Virus record (IMG/VR): IMGVR_UViG_3300037558_000714
Span: 1-33,292 of that record
Direction: 5' to 3' (one strand)
DNA from: a virus
Length of the DNA stretch: 33,292 nucleotides
Position numbers and translations under genes: made by a program. Every line of letters starts with the position of its first letter. Positions within the stretch are counted from its first letter, which is position 1. Below, piece by piece: positions 7,932 through 17,783 of this stretch. Below the pieces are notes generated by a model. The model searched no databases. It saw only the letters and a list, made by a program, of their open reading frames with translations, and was not told the DNA's origin.

Positions 7932-9961
7932 TGGCTGGTTGGTGGGCAAATAACATAGGTAACGGTAATACTTTCACACAGAGTGTGGCAAATGTGATTA
8001 CGCCGAATAATGACACACAGTATGTCGGCGGAAAGCTTGAAACAATAGAAAATAATGCCAATAGAGTGGCAGCAGAAAGTATGCTATCAGTGGGTGTTAC
8101 TAGTGTCAGCGGTAATACTAATGAAAATGCTAATAACAACAATGACGGCGGTGGTGGTGGGGGTAATGATAACAATTCTACTACACAGGCTGTAGCAGCC
8201 GCTCCTGTTGTACCAGAGCCAGAATTTGACGTTGCTCAGACTATACTCGACTTTGCTTCCGCAGTGGGTATGGCTGAAAGTGATGCCCAGGTTAAAGAAA
8301 TACGAGATGATCCACAAGCTTGGCTAGAAAAAAATGGTGCTGTACTAGACGGTAAAGTTGATGCACTTGATCCCAACGCACTAGGAACTTTGCTGGATGC
8401 AAATAAAGATATATTTCAAAAAGGAGAGACTACTGCTGTTGAAGTAGAAACAGTAGACGATCTTAGCACTGTAGATACAATAGACACTCCAGATGCTGAA
8501 ACCTTTGATGCACTTACTACTGAAGATCAACTTGGGACAGATGCCACTACGGTAAATGCAGCCACAGGGGAGATACGTGACGAAAACCTGGTAGACGCTG
8601 AACAGATAGATATGACGGGTGCGGCTACGGGTGTTAACCCTGATGGCACAGTTAATGTTACTGGCGAAGCCCTCAACGACTACGCAAATATTAACATCTC
8701 TACAATGATAGATACCTCTACGGTTGCTGGGAAACTTCTTGCCGATAAACTAGCCCGTGAAGGTACAGACTTTGTAGACGCTAAAACCTCAGTTCTTTGG
8801 CAAATGAAAACCATTGCTGCGGAATTTAAGTCTGAATCGGGAGATCCAATTATACCACCCTGGGCGCAAGGTTTGGCTCGTGATGTTTCTAAAACTATTG
8901 CATTTTCAGGAATTACTGGGACAGCAGCCACGGCGGCAATGTCCAATGCTATTATGGAATCTATGCTGGGTGTAGCTGAGAAAGAGTCTACCTTTTATCA
9001 AACCCTGACTACTAAAAACCTAGACAATAAGCAGCAAGCCATAATTAACAAAGCAAATGTTTTGTCTAAATTTGAGGTGGCTAATCTTGATGCTCGACAA
9101 GCAGCGGCTGTGCAAAATGCTAAAGCTTTCTTAGAAATGGATTTAACTAATCTCACAAATGAGCAGCAAGCTGAAGTCGTAAATACTCAGGCAATGGTTG
9201 ATGCCATATTTAATGACCAAGCTGCCATAAATGCAGCCCGTTTATTTGGGGCTGAAGCTAGTAATGACATGGTAAAATTTTACGATAATCTAAATGCACA
9301 GATAGATTTACAAAATTCAGAACAATTAAATTCCATGAAGCGTTTTAATGCTGGGGAAATAAATGATGGTCGTGAGTTTAACGCAAATCTTGAGCAGTCT
9401 AGAGAAGAGTTTTATGCAAACCTTCAATACAATATAGACCTTGCTGTGGCTAAATGGCATCAGGAAGTAGCAACTACAAATACCCAAATGGAATTTGATG
9501 CAGCGTCTAAAGATGTTGAGAACCTTGTAGATATTTCAAAGGAAGCAATGTCTCGTATGTGGGACAGAGTAGATAGCACCTTAGACTACGTTTTTAAAGG
9601 TTGGAATGCAGAAGCAGATCGGGATGCTACAATCCTTGCAGCGGAAATACGGGCGCAAGCACAAAGTGGTGGCGGCGGCAATGGTATTATAGAGGGTTTG
9701 TTTTCACTAGGGGCAGCCTGGATAAGTGGGGGTATGATGCCTATATCTGACATTCGTTTAAAACAAAACATCCAATACTACGACACTGTTAGAGGCATAA
9801 AATACTACACCTGGGAATGGAATTCTGAAGGTAAGCGGGTAGGGGCAGATCAGTTTCCTACTTACGGAGTATTAGCCCAGCAAATCCAAAAGAAATATCC
9901 TAAAGCCGTTAGTAAAGGTAGTCATGGATATTTGACAGTTAACTACGGAGAAATTCAATGA
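7931..9961 (+). CDS. Large virion protein ending in a short S74-like domain
   Basis: This 676-residue protein begins MAGWWANNIGNGNT. It has an Asn/Gly-rich low-complexity patch (about residues 60-85, including a GGGGG run), an acidic Thr/Asp-rich region (150-260) and a long helical Ala/Asn/Gln-rich middle (300-560). A GGGGNG hinge precedes a C-terminal block starting at SDIRLKQNI (about residue 605) with YYTWEWN and YGVLAQQI. The last block matches the S74 chaperone core, but only about 70 residues remain. It could be a minimal self-cleaving or assembly domain. The helical body suggests an internal or tail-adaptor virion protein rather than a fibre. It starts on the last base of the Rz1 stop. 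Confidence 0.65.
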   Translation: MAGWWANNIGNGNTFTQSVANVITPNNDTQYVGGKLETIENNANRVAAESMLSVGVTSVSGNTNENANNNNDGGGGGGNDNNSTTQAVAAAPVVPEPEFDVAQTILDFASAVGMAESDAQVKEIRDDPQAWLEKNGAVLDGKVDALDPNALGTLLDANKDIFQKGETTAVEVETVDDLSTVDTIDTPDAETFDALTTEDQLGTDATTVNAATGEIRDENLVDAEQIDMTGAATGVNPDGTVNVTGEALNDYANINISTMIDTSTVAGKLLADKLAREGTDFVDAKTSVLWQMKTIAAEFKSESGDPIIPPWAQGLARDVSKTIAFSGITGTAATAAMSNAIMESMLGVAEKESTFYQTLTTKNLDNKQQAIINKANVLSKFEVANLDARQAAAVQNAKAFLEMDLTNLTNEQQAEVVNTQAMVDAIFNDQAAINAARLFGAEASNDMVKFYDNLNAQIDLQNSEQLNSMKRFNAGEINDGREFNANLEQSREEFYANLQYNIDLAVAKWHQEVATTNTQMEFDAASKDVENLVDISKEAMSRMWDRVDSTLDYVFKGWNAEADRDATILAAEIRAQAQSGGGGNGIIEGLFSLGAAWISGGMMPISDIRLKQNIQYYDTVRGIKYYTWEWNSEGKRVGADQFPTYGVLAQQIQKKYPKAVSKGSHGYLTVNYGEIQ

Positions 9962-10137
9962 AGTTTCAGGATGCTGTTAAGAAATCCATTAGAAATTTTA
10001 TGAATGGCAAAATGCCTTCTGAGACAAGCGGTATGGCTGAAGGCGAAATATTCCATACCCCAGAGTATTTTGACGAAATGGAAGAAGACCTTTTAGGGGA
10101 TAATAAGAAAAAGGAGAGCGCAGATGAAGATGTTTGA
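9958..10137 (+). CDS. Small acidic phage protein (59 aa)
   Basis: ATG at 9958 overlaps the TGA of the preceding gene (ATGA) and the frame closes with TGA at 10135-10137, inside the next gene. The 59 residues run from a basic, amphipathic start (MKFQDAVKKSIRNFMNG) to a very acidic second half (FDEMEEDLLGDN) and a lysine cluster. The double overlap with both neighbours is strong evidence for translation. Small proteins of this kind between internal virion genes may be scaffolding or connector factors, but I recognise no family. Confidence 0.65.
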   Translation: MKFQDAVKKSIRNFMNGKMPSETSGMAEGEIFHTPEYFDEMEEDLLGDNKKKESADEDV

Positions 10138-10699
10138 TGCGCCTATAGCAGGTGCTAATTACACCTCTGACACAAAGAATTATCCCTGGCATCGACCCCC
10201 CGACATTGTGAACTACGATGAAGGTGTGGACTACATGATAAATAAGATGCAAGAGCCTGAACACATTGAGCTAATATACTCCCTTTTAAAACTTGATACT
10301 CAGGTATCTACCGTTGTTTCTTCCTTATTAATGCAAGCTATATCCAAAGGTAAGTATAGCATTGACTTAGCTATCCTAATGGCAGGTCCGATAGCCCGTT
10401 ACATAGGCATTATAGCTGATGAACAGGGCATTAAGTATAACATGGGTGCTAGTGACAGTGATCGTGTAAGAATAACTCCTACATCCCTTAAAATGGCGTT
10501 GGGCATCATTGATGATGACGATACAGCAGACGCTACTGAAGAAGTAATCAAAGAAAGCACTGCTCTACCTGAAGGCGGCTTGATGGGCGCACCGTCTGCG
10601 GATGAGATGACGGCTGCTTCTGATGAAGAACAATCTGCAATGCTTGGTTTAGTTGAAGAAGAAGAAGAAGTAGAGGAGACTGAAGATGGGTTGGCGTAA
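10124..10699 (+). CDS. Conserved-looking virion-region protein with acidic tail
   Basis: The 191-residue product starts MKMFDAPIAGANYT. It has a helical core (about 40-130) with hydrophobic stretches such as VSSLLMQAISKG and IDLAILMAGPIARYIGIIADE, followed by DDDDTADATEEV and a run of glutamates near the C-terminus (EEEEEVEETEDGLA). There is no clear transmembrane helix. Start AAGGAGAGCGCAG-ATG gives an excellent Shine-Dalgarno sequence. It overlaps both neighbours by 14 bases. Context places it among the internal or ejected virion proteins, and no family is recognised. Confidence 0.6.
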   Translation: MKMFDAPIAGANYTSDTKNYPWHRPPDIVNYDEGVDYMINKMQEPEHIELIYSLLKLDTQVSTVVSSLLMQAISKGKYSIDLAILMAGPIARYIGIIADEQGIKYNMGASDSDRVRITPTSLKMALGIIDDDDTADATEEVIKESTALPEGGLMGAPSADEMTAASDEEQSAMLGLVEEEEEVEETEDGLA

Positions 10700-13520
10700 A
10701 ACGCAAGCACAAGTAGCCTCTGGGGAAAAAAGTTTTGTTCCTAAAGATGACTCTTTTGAGCAAGGATTTGCCAAATTTGCTGACATTGTGTCCACGAAAA
10801 TGATGTCGGATGCTAAAGCCAAAAGAGATGAAGAAAAAGCTGACAGAGATTATATTACTGAGCAGACACGTTTGGCAGATGAAAAAGATAAAGAACATCA
10901 AAAGAAAGCTACTGCTGCATTAGAGCAAGCAAACCTAGACCCTACTAATACAAAACTTTTTAATAAAGCATTTACTATGGCCCAAGGCGGTCAAACGATA
11001 GAGAATATTTTTTCATACTTTGACAGCGGTATAAAAGCAGGAACCATTGAACTAGGGTATGAAAAAGCAGGTCCAATGCCTGGAACCGCCACTAATCCAG
11101 TTATTGCAAAATATGAAAGTGGATCAGGTGGTGCAAACGCTCTATTAAATCAGGCCCAGAACGGTCAATTTAGCGACATAAAAGTCTCTACAATGCCTAT
11201 TGGTGAGGTCATGGCCTTTCAAGGCAGACGTGGTGAGGGTTCCTACCATGCTTGGTCTAAAGCTAATATGCCGAAAAATACCCAAGCATATCGTAGCGGT
11301 ATGGGGTCTACACCCGTTGGGACGTATCAATTTGTAGGTGAGACATTACAAGAATTAAAAAGAAACGGCACATTCGAAGCTTTAGGCATTACTGATGCTA
11401 CCGTCTTTGATGAACAGACCCAGGAAAAACTATTTGTGCGTTACGCTCAAGATAGTCTAAAAGGCAAGACTGATCCCGCAGAGCGAAGAGAAGCATTACG
11501 ATCCAAATGGGAAGGGTTAAAGAACGCTTCTGATGAAGAAGTTGACTCAGTTATTGCTTCGATTGAGACAGGAACCTTTGCTGGTGCAGATGCTTTAACG
11601 GAAGTTGATAGAGATGCTCCAGGTTTTGATATGGCGGCAGATGTTAAGTTTAAAGCTCCTAAAGAAGAATTTGATGAAATTGATATTTCTAAGATACTAA
11701 CTGCTGCGGATTGGGAAGCAGCAGATGCAAACCTTAAAGCTAACCCAAAGCGACTACGTCCAGAATTTCAGGCAATATTTGAAGCTAGGGGAGAGAATCT
11801 TAAATTACTACAGAAAACTAATAAGGTAGAAGATTTATTCTCAATAGATTTAATTACCGCAGATACTATGACAGCACAGAAACTTCAGGAACGAATTAAC
11901 CTAGCAGAAGCTAAAGAAATAACAGTTCCTAAAGAAGTTAAAAATTATGTTGCTATACTTGAAGGAAGGTCAGAGTACTCTGATAAAGATATTTTATCCA
12001 TGAGTGCAGCAGAACGTAGTTTAGTTGCTAAATTTGCTAAAACTCCAAAAACAAGAGAATTTGCACTTAGGGTTAATCAAAACGATGTTGAAGCATTTGC
12101 ATGGATTTCTCAAGCTTCCTCTAACTCAGAGTCAGCAAAGGCTAAAGCAAAAGAATTTTTTGCGGCGGGAGATCTTAAAAACTTTAACCTTGCCTCTAAC
12201 ATTGCAAGAAGCCTTGAAAAAGGTGAGCTTCCATACAAGGAGCTTATTAAAATTGATAACTTAGTAGGTAAGTCTCTTACAGATCTTAGGTCTATTAAAA
12301 GACTTGCTACTGAAGGTGGTGCTACGCCAGAAGAACTCACTTCATTACAGGGTGAACTGGATCGTGCAATACAGTTAGAAACAAATGGTGAATACCGTAA
12401 GTACGCAGAAAAAGCTACAACTTTAAAAACTGCGTCTGCTCAACTTAGCATTGCTATAAGAGAAGGTGCATCTATTGAGACAATTTCTGGCCTAAAACAG
12501 CTAGAGGCAACCCTAAGAAAACAAGAAGAAACTAAGGCTGATATTGATAAGTTTGGGTTTGCAGTAATACCAGAAGATGCGGTAATTACTTTAGCGGATG
12601 GTACACTGAAATACAGCACTGTATACCGCAAGCCTGGAGTAGAAGGGTTTACAAATAGAGCAGGTGAAACTGTTAATGCTATGCCTATGGCTCCATTAGA
12701 GTTAGATGCCTATAAAACCATTAGAACAGAAACACAAAAAATAGGTAATGAACTAGCCCTTGCTAACGTAGCTATTACAGAAGGCATGAGAACTTCACTC
12801 TCTGCAATTGAATTGGTCAGAGCCGATGAACGTGTCAAAGGGGCTGGTGGTGCAGTAGCTGGGTTTATCAGAAATACTGTTGCTGGTGGTGGTGAACTGT
12901 TTAGTGTTGCTGAAGAATTATTTAAAAATCAAGACACAATTACTATCGAAGACCTTCAAAAAGACACTAGATTTAGTAACGAAATTCTTGATGCAGTCGT
13001 ATCAGGAGATGTCCAAAACCTAGCTAACCAAACAGCAAGGTTCCAGGCCAAGATGCTATCACTAGCTTTCCAAGTTGGTCGAATGGAAGGGCAGTCTGGT
13101 AATGCAATGTCCAACCAAGACTTTAGAAAAATCATGGAAATTGTTAGCACCGCAGGTGGAGCAGAAGCCTTTGAGAAAAACCTAATAGAATATATGGGAA
13201 GCAAAATCAAAAGTTATGATGGTAAAGCGTTAGGATTTGTAAAAATAAATACAAATGTATCAACATTTGTTAACGATTATGGGTACTTGCCAATTGCACA
13301 ACCGCTTACTTTTAAGGAGTTTGTAGAAATTAGAAATGAGCCATCTCTTACTTCTGCGTTTAATTTATTTACTGGTACACAAACAGAACCAACAACCATA
13401 CCACCTAAACCACAATCAAGTGATGGATTACCTGCTCCAACCTCTAAGGCAGAAAGAGATGCACTGTCTAATACTTGGTACGTGACGCCTGACGGCTCAC
13501 TGGCTTGGAAAGGAACTTAA
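10686..13520 (+). CDS. Internal virion protein with lysozyme-like domain
   Basis: This 944-residue protein has a charged coiled-coil N-terminus (residues 20-90). From about 138 to 265 lies a muralytic-type domain: E144 in YESGSGGAN as probable catalytic acid, the segment STMPIGEVMAFQGR, and then TPVGTYQFVGETLQELK, resembling the xVGxYQF signature of phage muramidase/transglycosylase domains. The remaining ~680 residues are mostly helical with no recognised domain. Podoviruses carry such domains on ejected internal proteins to open a local hole in peptidoglycan for DNA entry, and that is the likely role. It starts 14 bases before the end of the preceding gene. Confidence 0.7.
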   Translation: MGWRKTQAQVASGEKSFVPKDDSFEQGFAKFADIVSTKMMSDAKAKRDEEKADRDYITEQTRLADEKDKEHQKKATAALEQANLDPTNTKLFNKAFTMAQGGQTIENIFSYFDSGIKAGTIELGYEKAGPMPGTATNPVIAKYESGSGGANALLNQAQNGQFSDIKVSTMPIGEVMAFQGRRGEGSYHAWSKANMPKNTQAYRSGMGSTPVGTYQFVGETLQELKRNGTFEALGITDATVFDEQTQEKLFVRYAQDSLKGKTDPAERREALRSKWEGLKNASDEEVDSVIASIETGTFAGADALTEVDRDAPGFDMAADVKFKAPKEEFDEIDISKILTAADWEAADANLKANPKRLRPEFQAIFEARGENLKLLQKTNKVEDLFSIDLITADTMTAQKLQERINLAEAKEITVPKEVKNYVAILEGRSEYSDKDILSMSAAERSLVAKFAKTPKTREFALRVNQNDVEAFAWISQASSNSESAKAKAKEFFAAGDLKNFNLASNIARSLEKGELPYKELIKIDNLVGKSLTDLRSIKRLATEGGATPEELTSLQGELDRAIQLETNGEYRKYAEKATTLKTASAQLSIAIREGASIETISGLKQLEATLRKQEETKADIDKFGFAVIPEDAVITLADGTLKYSTVYRKPGVEGFTNRAGETVNAMPMAPLELDAYKTIRTETQKIGNELALANVAITEGMRTSLSAIELVRADERVKGAGGAVAGFIRNTVAGGGELFSVAEELFKNQDTITIEDLQKDTRFSNEILDAVVSGDVQNLANQTARFQAKMLSLAFQVGRMEGQSGNAMSNQDFRKIMEIVSTAGGAEAFEKNLIEYMGSKIKSYDGKALGFVKINTNVSTFVNDYGYLPIAQPLTFKEFVEIRNEPSLTSAFNLFTGTQTEPTTIPPKPQSSDGLPAPTSKAERDALSNTWYVTPDGSLAWKGT

Positions 13521-13522
13521 TT

Positions 13523-16500
13523 ATGGCAGAAAATTGGTGGGACGCTGATGTTAAAGCAGGTGAAACTACTGAGGTAGAACCTACTAAAAATTGGTGGGAT
13601 GCTGATGTTAAAGCAGGTGAAACAGCAGAAGAAGAAAAACCTGAACCTGTAGTTAAAACTACAACAAAACCTGTGGTTGAAGAAACCATAAAATTAAACC
13701 CAGAAGTAGAAAAATATGCAAAAGAACTTATCCAAATACAGGGTGGTTATGAGTACGAAGACTTAGAAGCTGCGGGTTTTAGTGATGCTGACATAAACGC
13801 TTTTCAAACCTCTATTAACGTCCCCCTAAATCAAACGAAAGCACAAGGAGACGGCTCTGAGTTGTACATGGGTGTACCTGGCACTGATATGTATGATGGC
13901 TATAAGATGGGTTACAAAGATGATAGTTTTGAAACTAAAGAGCCTGATGCAGAAGTTACAGCTTTTGAAATATACAATGCCTATGCAGACAACGAGAATA
14001 CAGTTGTGGACACTTTATCAGGAAACCTTATTTATAATGATCCTGTTTCTGGTAAAAGTTTTATAGTATATTTTCCTTCACGGGCAGGTACATCTGTTCC
14101 TATTATTCAAGATGTTTGGAATGAAGCAGTTCGTTTTTTAAGACCCGATTATTATGCGGAGAAACCCGCAGGTGTAAATGAAGGTACACGTTTAATAAAT
14201 GAAATCTCCGACAGTGCTACTAATACAATTGAATTTGCGGCTGCTGTTGTAGATACCGTAGCCGATAAAGTATTTGATAAAGACACCTCTCTTGTGGAAT
14301 GGTCTAACACTATTCCTAGAACTTCATCTGGGTTTTCAAAGTTTGATGCTATTACAGGTGAGGGTGCAGGATTAGCCGCTTCATTTTTTACAGGTAAAAT
14401 AGCAGTAGATGCTGCTGTTGAAGGTGGCTCACGGATACTGGCTAAAAGGTTTATGTCGCCCTCTTCATCTACCTCTAAGTGGATGAAACTTGGACAACCT
14501 GTAATCGATCAAGTAGCAGAGCCAACAATTAAACTTTTAAGATACTCAGGTGGGGAATTTGGGGTTGCCGCAGGTGCTGACACTGATACTCAAACTATAT
14601 TTAAACCTTTTGGGGTAGATCCTAAAGATCCTGATGCTAAACAAATATTAGCAGCACGAATGAATATTTTTGTAGATAGTCTTATACTTTCTGGTGCGTT
14701 GGATACGGCGGCACGGGTAGGGCTTAAAACAGTAGACTTTGTTAACCAGGCATCCGTTGGGGCGTTAGCACGTTCCTTGTTTCAAAGTGCAGATGCAAAA
14801 AAAGCAAGTGCTATGGAGAATATCCTGGCAGATCTTTCCGCAGTACAGGCAGAATCAACACGACAAGAGATAGATACAGCACGTAAAAAACTTGTAGAAA
14901 CAATAAGAAGAAATAAGACACTTTTAATTGATGAAACCAAAGCTAGAGTTCCTGAAAACGAATTAGTTTTAGATGTTTTTTCTGCTTTAGAAGCAGATGA
15001 AGCTGTTACTCCTAAAACACTTGCACGGATACAACAGTTAAGAAGTGGCATTATTAGTGATCCAAAAAATAGAGGTGCATTGAACCAGGCGTCTACAAAC
15101 GTAAATGTACAGACTGATAGGATACTGCAAGAGGAAGCAACAGCCGCTTTGCCTAAAGGTGCAACAATGGAGCAAGCTACCGATACAATACTAGGTAGCA
15201 ATCAAACTAGACTTTTAGCTCAACAAAAAAAGATATTTGAAGCGCAAGAAGCTATCAAAACAGCAGATGAAGCAACTATAAATAGTATTCTTTCGGACCC
15301 TACCTTATCACCTGCATTAAATAGATTACAAAACGTGTCCTCTTCTGAGGTCAGTGCTTTATCCGTAGATAAAAAACGTGAGATAGCACGTACTTTAATA
15401 GACGAAGCTGAAAGAATGACTGCACAAAAGAATGCATTGTTTGATGCAATTCCTGAAGGTGCTAACTTTGATTATGCAGCTTTTGGTGACTTAATTGAAC
15501 AGTTGTCTAAAGAAACAGATCAATTTGGAACAGAAGGTGCAGAATTTCTAAATAAACGTCTAATTGCTACAATTAAAGCTGCCTATAAAAAGACTAGCCC
15601 AGAGAGCGTTACATCCAGTAGCACTGTGCTAGACGCATCTGGATTACCAATGGCTACTGTCCCTATGTCAGCCAAAGAATTAGCAGAGGAATTGGTAGGT
15701 GAAGGTGTAGACTTTAAGCGGTTATACAATGATATAAGACCCGCTATTGCAGATTTAGCATCTGAAGCATTTGATAATAATAGAGCAATAGTAGGGGGTA
15801 AACTTAGGCAAGTTGTTAAATTTATTGACGATCAAGTTGAGTTTGTAGCTAAAAATAATCCAGCGGCAGAAGCAGCAGCTAATGATGCAATGAATTATTA
15901 TAAAAAAGAATTTATACCTTTATGGGGAGACAACCCGCTTAAAGATACGTTTACCACGTTTACCCAGACACGGGCTAGAAATATTACACCCGTAAAAGAA
16001 GTTGTAGAGTCTCAGGCTCAAGTGGTAAATGTTCTTGAGCAAGGTGCTGCGGAAGAAGTAAATCAATTAGTAAAAGTACTTGAAGTTTCTGACATGGGTG
16101 CAAGCCCTGAAACTGTGCAAGAGTATCTTACGGCTCGTATCTTTGAAGATTTATATGCTGAAGTTTCTAGCAAAGGATTACAAAACATTAATCCAGCTAC
16201 ACTGAGCAGCAGCATACGTGCGTACAGCGACCAGTTACGAGGTAACTTTGATACATTAGCAATGGAGTTAGATTCATTAGAAGCAAGAATTTTATCTGCC
16301 AAAGATAACGGAATAGAAGTATCTGACATTTTAAAACAAGCACAAGAACAGTTTGAAACAATGAAAACAGATTCATTCTCTAAGATGATTGGGGGTCTTG
16401 TAAATAAGTATTCTCCAGGTACGCCATCTGGAAATGTGGAAAATAAGTTAACGGCTTTAATGAATACTAAAGACGGGGCAGATGGTATTGCACAGATATT

Positions 16501-17251
16501 AAAAGAAACAGATAACAATCCTATCGTTGTTGGTGGACTAAAGAAACTCTATCTAGAGGAGCTACGTGCAAAAGCATTTAATATAGCTTCAGAAACATCT
16601 ACAGGCGCACCAATTGCCAGCGTAGCTAAAATAAGAAACGTCCTTGCAGAAAATGCAGATCTAGCGGCAACAGGCAATGTGATACTTAAAGATGATCCTG
16701 AATTAGCAGCCGTCCTTAAAACCTTACTAACCTCTGCTTCAGATGCTGCGGCAAGACGAAATGCAAAAGCACTTCCTGCATCATCAGGTACACCAGAGAT
16801 ACAACAGTATCAAAACGCAATTAATACTATGATCAACGTAATCGTAGGGCCACTAAACCGTATTGGTACTCAGGCACGTACCGCAGGTCGAATTGCTGCT
16901 GAGAAACTTGACATAGCTAATCAGTACGCAATTGCTATGGACGCTGTTGTGGCAGATGCACCAAAAGCTATGGCCCTTATAGATAAGCTTGAAAGATTAA
17001 GAGCTACTAAAGGAATAGGGCCAATCAGAATACCAAAAGATCTGTATGATGAATTATTTTCTTTGGGTATAAGAATAGGTAGATATGCGGAAGCAGACAG
17101 ACGTGATGCTTACGAAACATGGGATCAATCATTAGTTAACGCTGCTGTAACAGTTGATGACGCTGTTTCAGACACACGGTCCTTTATTGAAAAGACTACA
17201 GATCAAACCCAAAATATGTTGAAAAGAGCTTTTCCAGCCATAACACAATAA
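13523..17251 (+). CDS. Giant internal virion protein (1242 aa)
   Basis: I start at ATG 13523, which has AGGA about 8 bases upstream. A TTG at 13505 would overlap the previous gene and lacks support. The N-terminus carries two copies of NWWDADVKAGET (residues 4-15 and 23-34). Next come Pro/Glu-rich sequence, a Gly/Ala-rich hydrophobic stretch around 280-310 (GEGAGLAASFFTGKIAVDAA), and then about 800 residues of Ala/Glu/Lys-rich helix to the end. No enzymatic motif is visible. Size, position at the end of the late operon and composition fit the ejected inner-core proteins of podoviruses. It ends directly at the leftward terminator. Confidence 0.65.
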   Translation: MAENWWDADVKAGETTEVEPTKNWWDADVKAGETAEEEKPEPVVKTTTKPVVEETIKLNPEVEKYAKELIQIQGGYEYEDLEAAGFSDADINAFQTSINVPLNQTKAQGDGSELYMGVPGTDMYDGYKMGYKDDSFETKEPDAEVTAFEIYNAYADNENTVVDTLSGNLIYNDPVSGKSFIVYFPSRAGTSVPIIQDVWNEAVRFLRPDYYAEKPAGVNEGTRLINEISDSATNTIEFAAAVVDTVADKVFDKDTSLVEWSNTIPRTSSGFSKFDAITGEGAGLAASFFTGKIAVDAAVEGGSRILAKRFMSPSSSTSKWMKLGQPVIDQVAEPTIKLLRYSGGEFGVAAGADTDTQTIFKPFGVDPKDPDAKQILAARMNIFVDSLILSGALDTAARVGLKTVDFVNQASVGALARSLFQSADAKKASAMENILADLSAVQAESTRQEIDTARKKLVETIRRNKTLLIDETKARVPENELVLDVFSALEADEAVTPKTLARIQQLRSGIISDPKNRGALNQASTNVNVQTDRILQEEATAALPKGATMEQATDTILGSNQTRLLAQQKKIFEAQEAIKTADEATINSILSDPTLSPALNRLQNVSSSEVSALSVDKKREIARTLIDEAERMTAQKNALFDAIPEGANFDYAAFGDLIEQLSKETDQFGTEGAEFLNKRLIATIKAAYKKTSPESVTSSSTVLDASGLPMATVPMSAKELAEELVGEGVDFKRLYNDIRPAIADLASEAFDNNRAIVGGKLRQVVKFIDDQVEFVAKNNPAAEAAANDAMNYYKKEFIPLWGDNPLKDTFTTFTQTRARNITPVKEVVESQAQVVNVLEQGAAEEVNQLVKVLEVSDMGASPETVQEYLTARIFEDLYAEVSSKGLQNINPATLSSSIRAYSDQLRGNFDTLAMELDSLEARILSAKDNGIEVSDILKQAQEQFETMKTDSFSKMIGGLVNKYSPGTPSGNVENKLTALMNTKDGADGIAQILKETDNNPIVVGGLKKLYLEELRAKAFNIASETSTGAPIASVAKIRNVLAENADLAATGNVILKDDPELAAVLKTLLTSASDAAARRNAKALPASSGTPEIQQYQNAINTMINVIVGPLNRIGTQARTAGRIAAEKLDIANQYAIAMDAVVADAPKAMALIDKLERLRATKGIGPIRIPKDLYDELFSLGIRIGRYAEADRRDAYETWDQSLVNAAVTVDDAVSDTRSFIEKTTDQTQNMLKRAFPAITQ

Positions 17252-17280
17252 AAAAACCCCTAGACCGAAATCTAAGGGCT
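17251..17280 (-). terminator. Leftward terminator at end of early operon
   Basis: Read on the - strand, CCCTTAGA-TTTCGG-TCTAGGGG is followed by TTTTTT. The stem has one mismatch. It abuts the stop of the convergent + strand gene and would end leftward early transcripts. Confidence 0.65.
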
Positions 17281-17290
17281 TTCCTAGCTA

Positions 17291-17310
17291 AACGTGGGAC
17301 CAACCACGTT
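17291..17310. repeat. Perfect inverted repeat between convergent operons
   Basis: AACGTGG and CCACGTT are separated by GACCAA, giving a perfect 7-bp stem with no U-tract on either side. It sits midway between the two opposing terminators. It could be an extra pause or processing hairpin or a protein-binding site. Confidence 0.55.
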
Positions 17311-17331
17311 ACAGATAATGTAATAAATATA

Positions 17332-17369
17332 GGCTCTCAGGTCAATAGACTTGGGGGCTTTTATATTTC
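17332..17369 (+). terminator. Rightward terminator at end of late operon
   Basis: GGCTCTCAGGTC and GACTTGGGGGCT pair over 12 bases around an AATA loop, followed by TTTTATATTT. Several pairs are G-U wobbles valid only in the + strand RNA, so it acts rightward. Confidence 0.65.
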
Positions 17370-17783
17370 TATATGTACAAAAAATAAATCTTTTTTAGGA
17401 ACATCAAAGAACATTTCACCAAATGCAATCTTCCTGTTTGGAACCTCTACACTAGGGGATCTCAGTACCTTCTCACGCCCCACAATAGCCGCTCTGGTCA
17501 TGCTATTATTAAAAATCATAAATTGTGTCGGCTGAGACAAAAACTTGGACTTACGGGCTGGTATATGAAGTGTGTCGTACATAAACTTTTGCCCATGCCA
17601 GGTAGTCTTTACTTCTACTTCGCAATAGAAACGCTTTTTATCTTTTTCTACGACTAGATCCACGTCATATTCATTAGAGTGGTCTACGCAAGTATACCCC
17701 TGAGAGGACCAAAACTTCTTGGCCTTTTCTCTTGCTGGGGCGTCATACGTGTCGAAGGTATTCTTGTGGAATACTTTGTACAT
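17361..17783 (-). CDS. PD-(D/E)XK nuclease-like protein
   Basis: I use ATG 17783 (AAGGACACTC-ATG) rather than the GTG at 17834. The resulting 140-residue protein starts MYKVFHKNTF. It contains YDVDLVVEKD followed by FYCEVEVKTTWHG, the Asp...Glu-x-Lys core of a PD-(D/E)XK fold, with D about 15 residues before the ExK. A basic, aromatic C-terminal half follows (RKSKFLSQPTQFMIFNN). It would be a small DNA-cleaving or DNA-binding enzyme. It is the last gene of the leftward early operon and its 5' end overlaps the preceding small gene by about 40 bases. The alternative is a catalytically inactive fold. Confidence 0.55.
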   Translation of the reverse strand: MYKVFHKNTFDTYDAPAREKAKKFWSSQGYTCVDHSNEYDVDLVVEKDKKRFYCEVEVKTTWHGQKFMYDTLHIPARKSKFLSQPTQFMIFNNSMTRAAIVGREKVLRSPSVEVPNRKIAFGEMFFDVPKKDLFFVHIEI

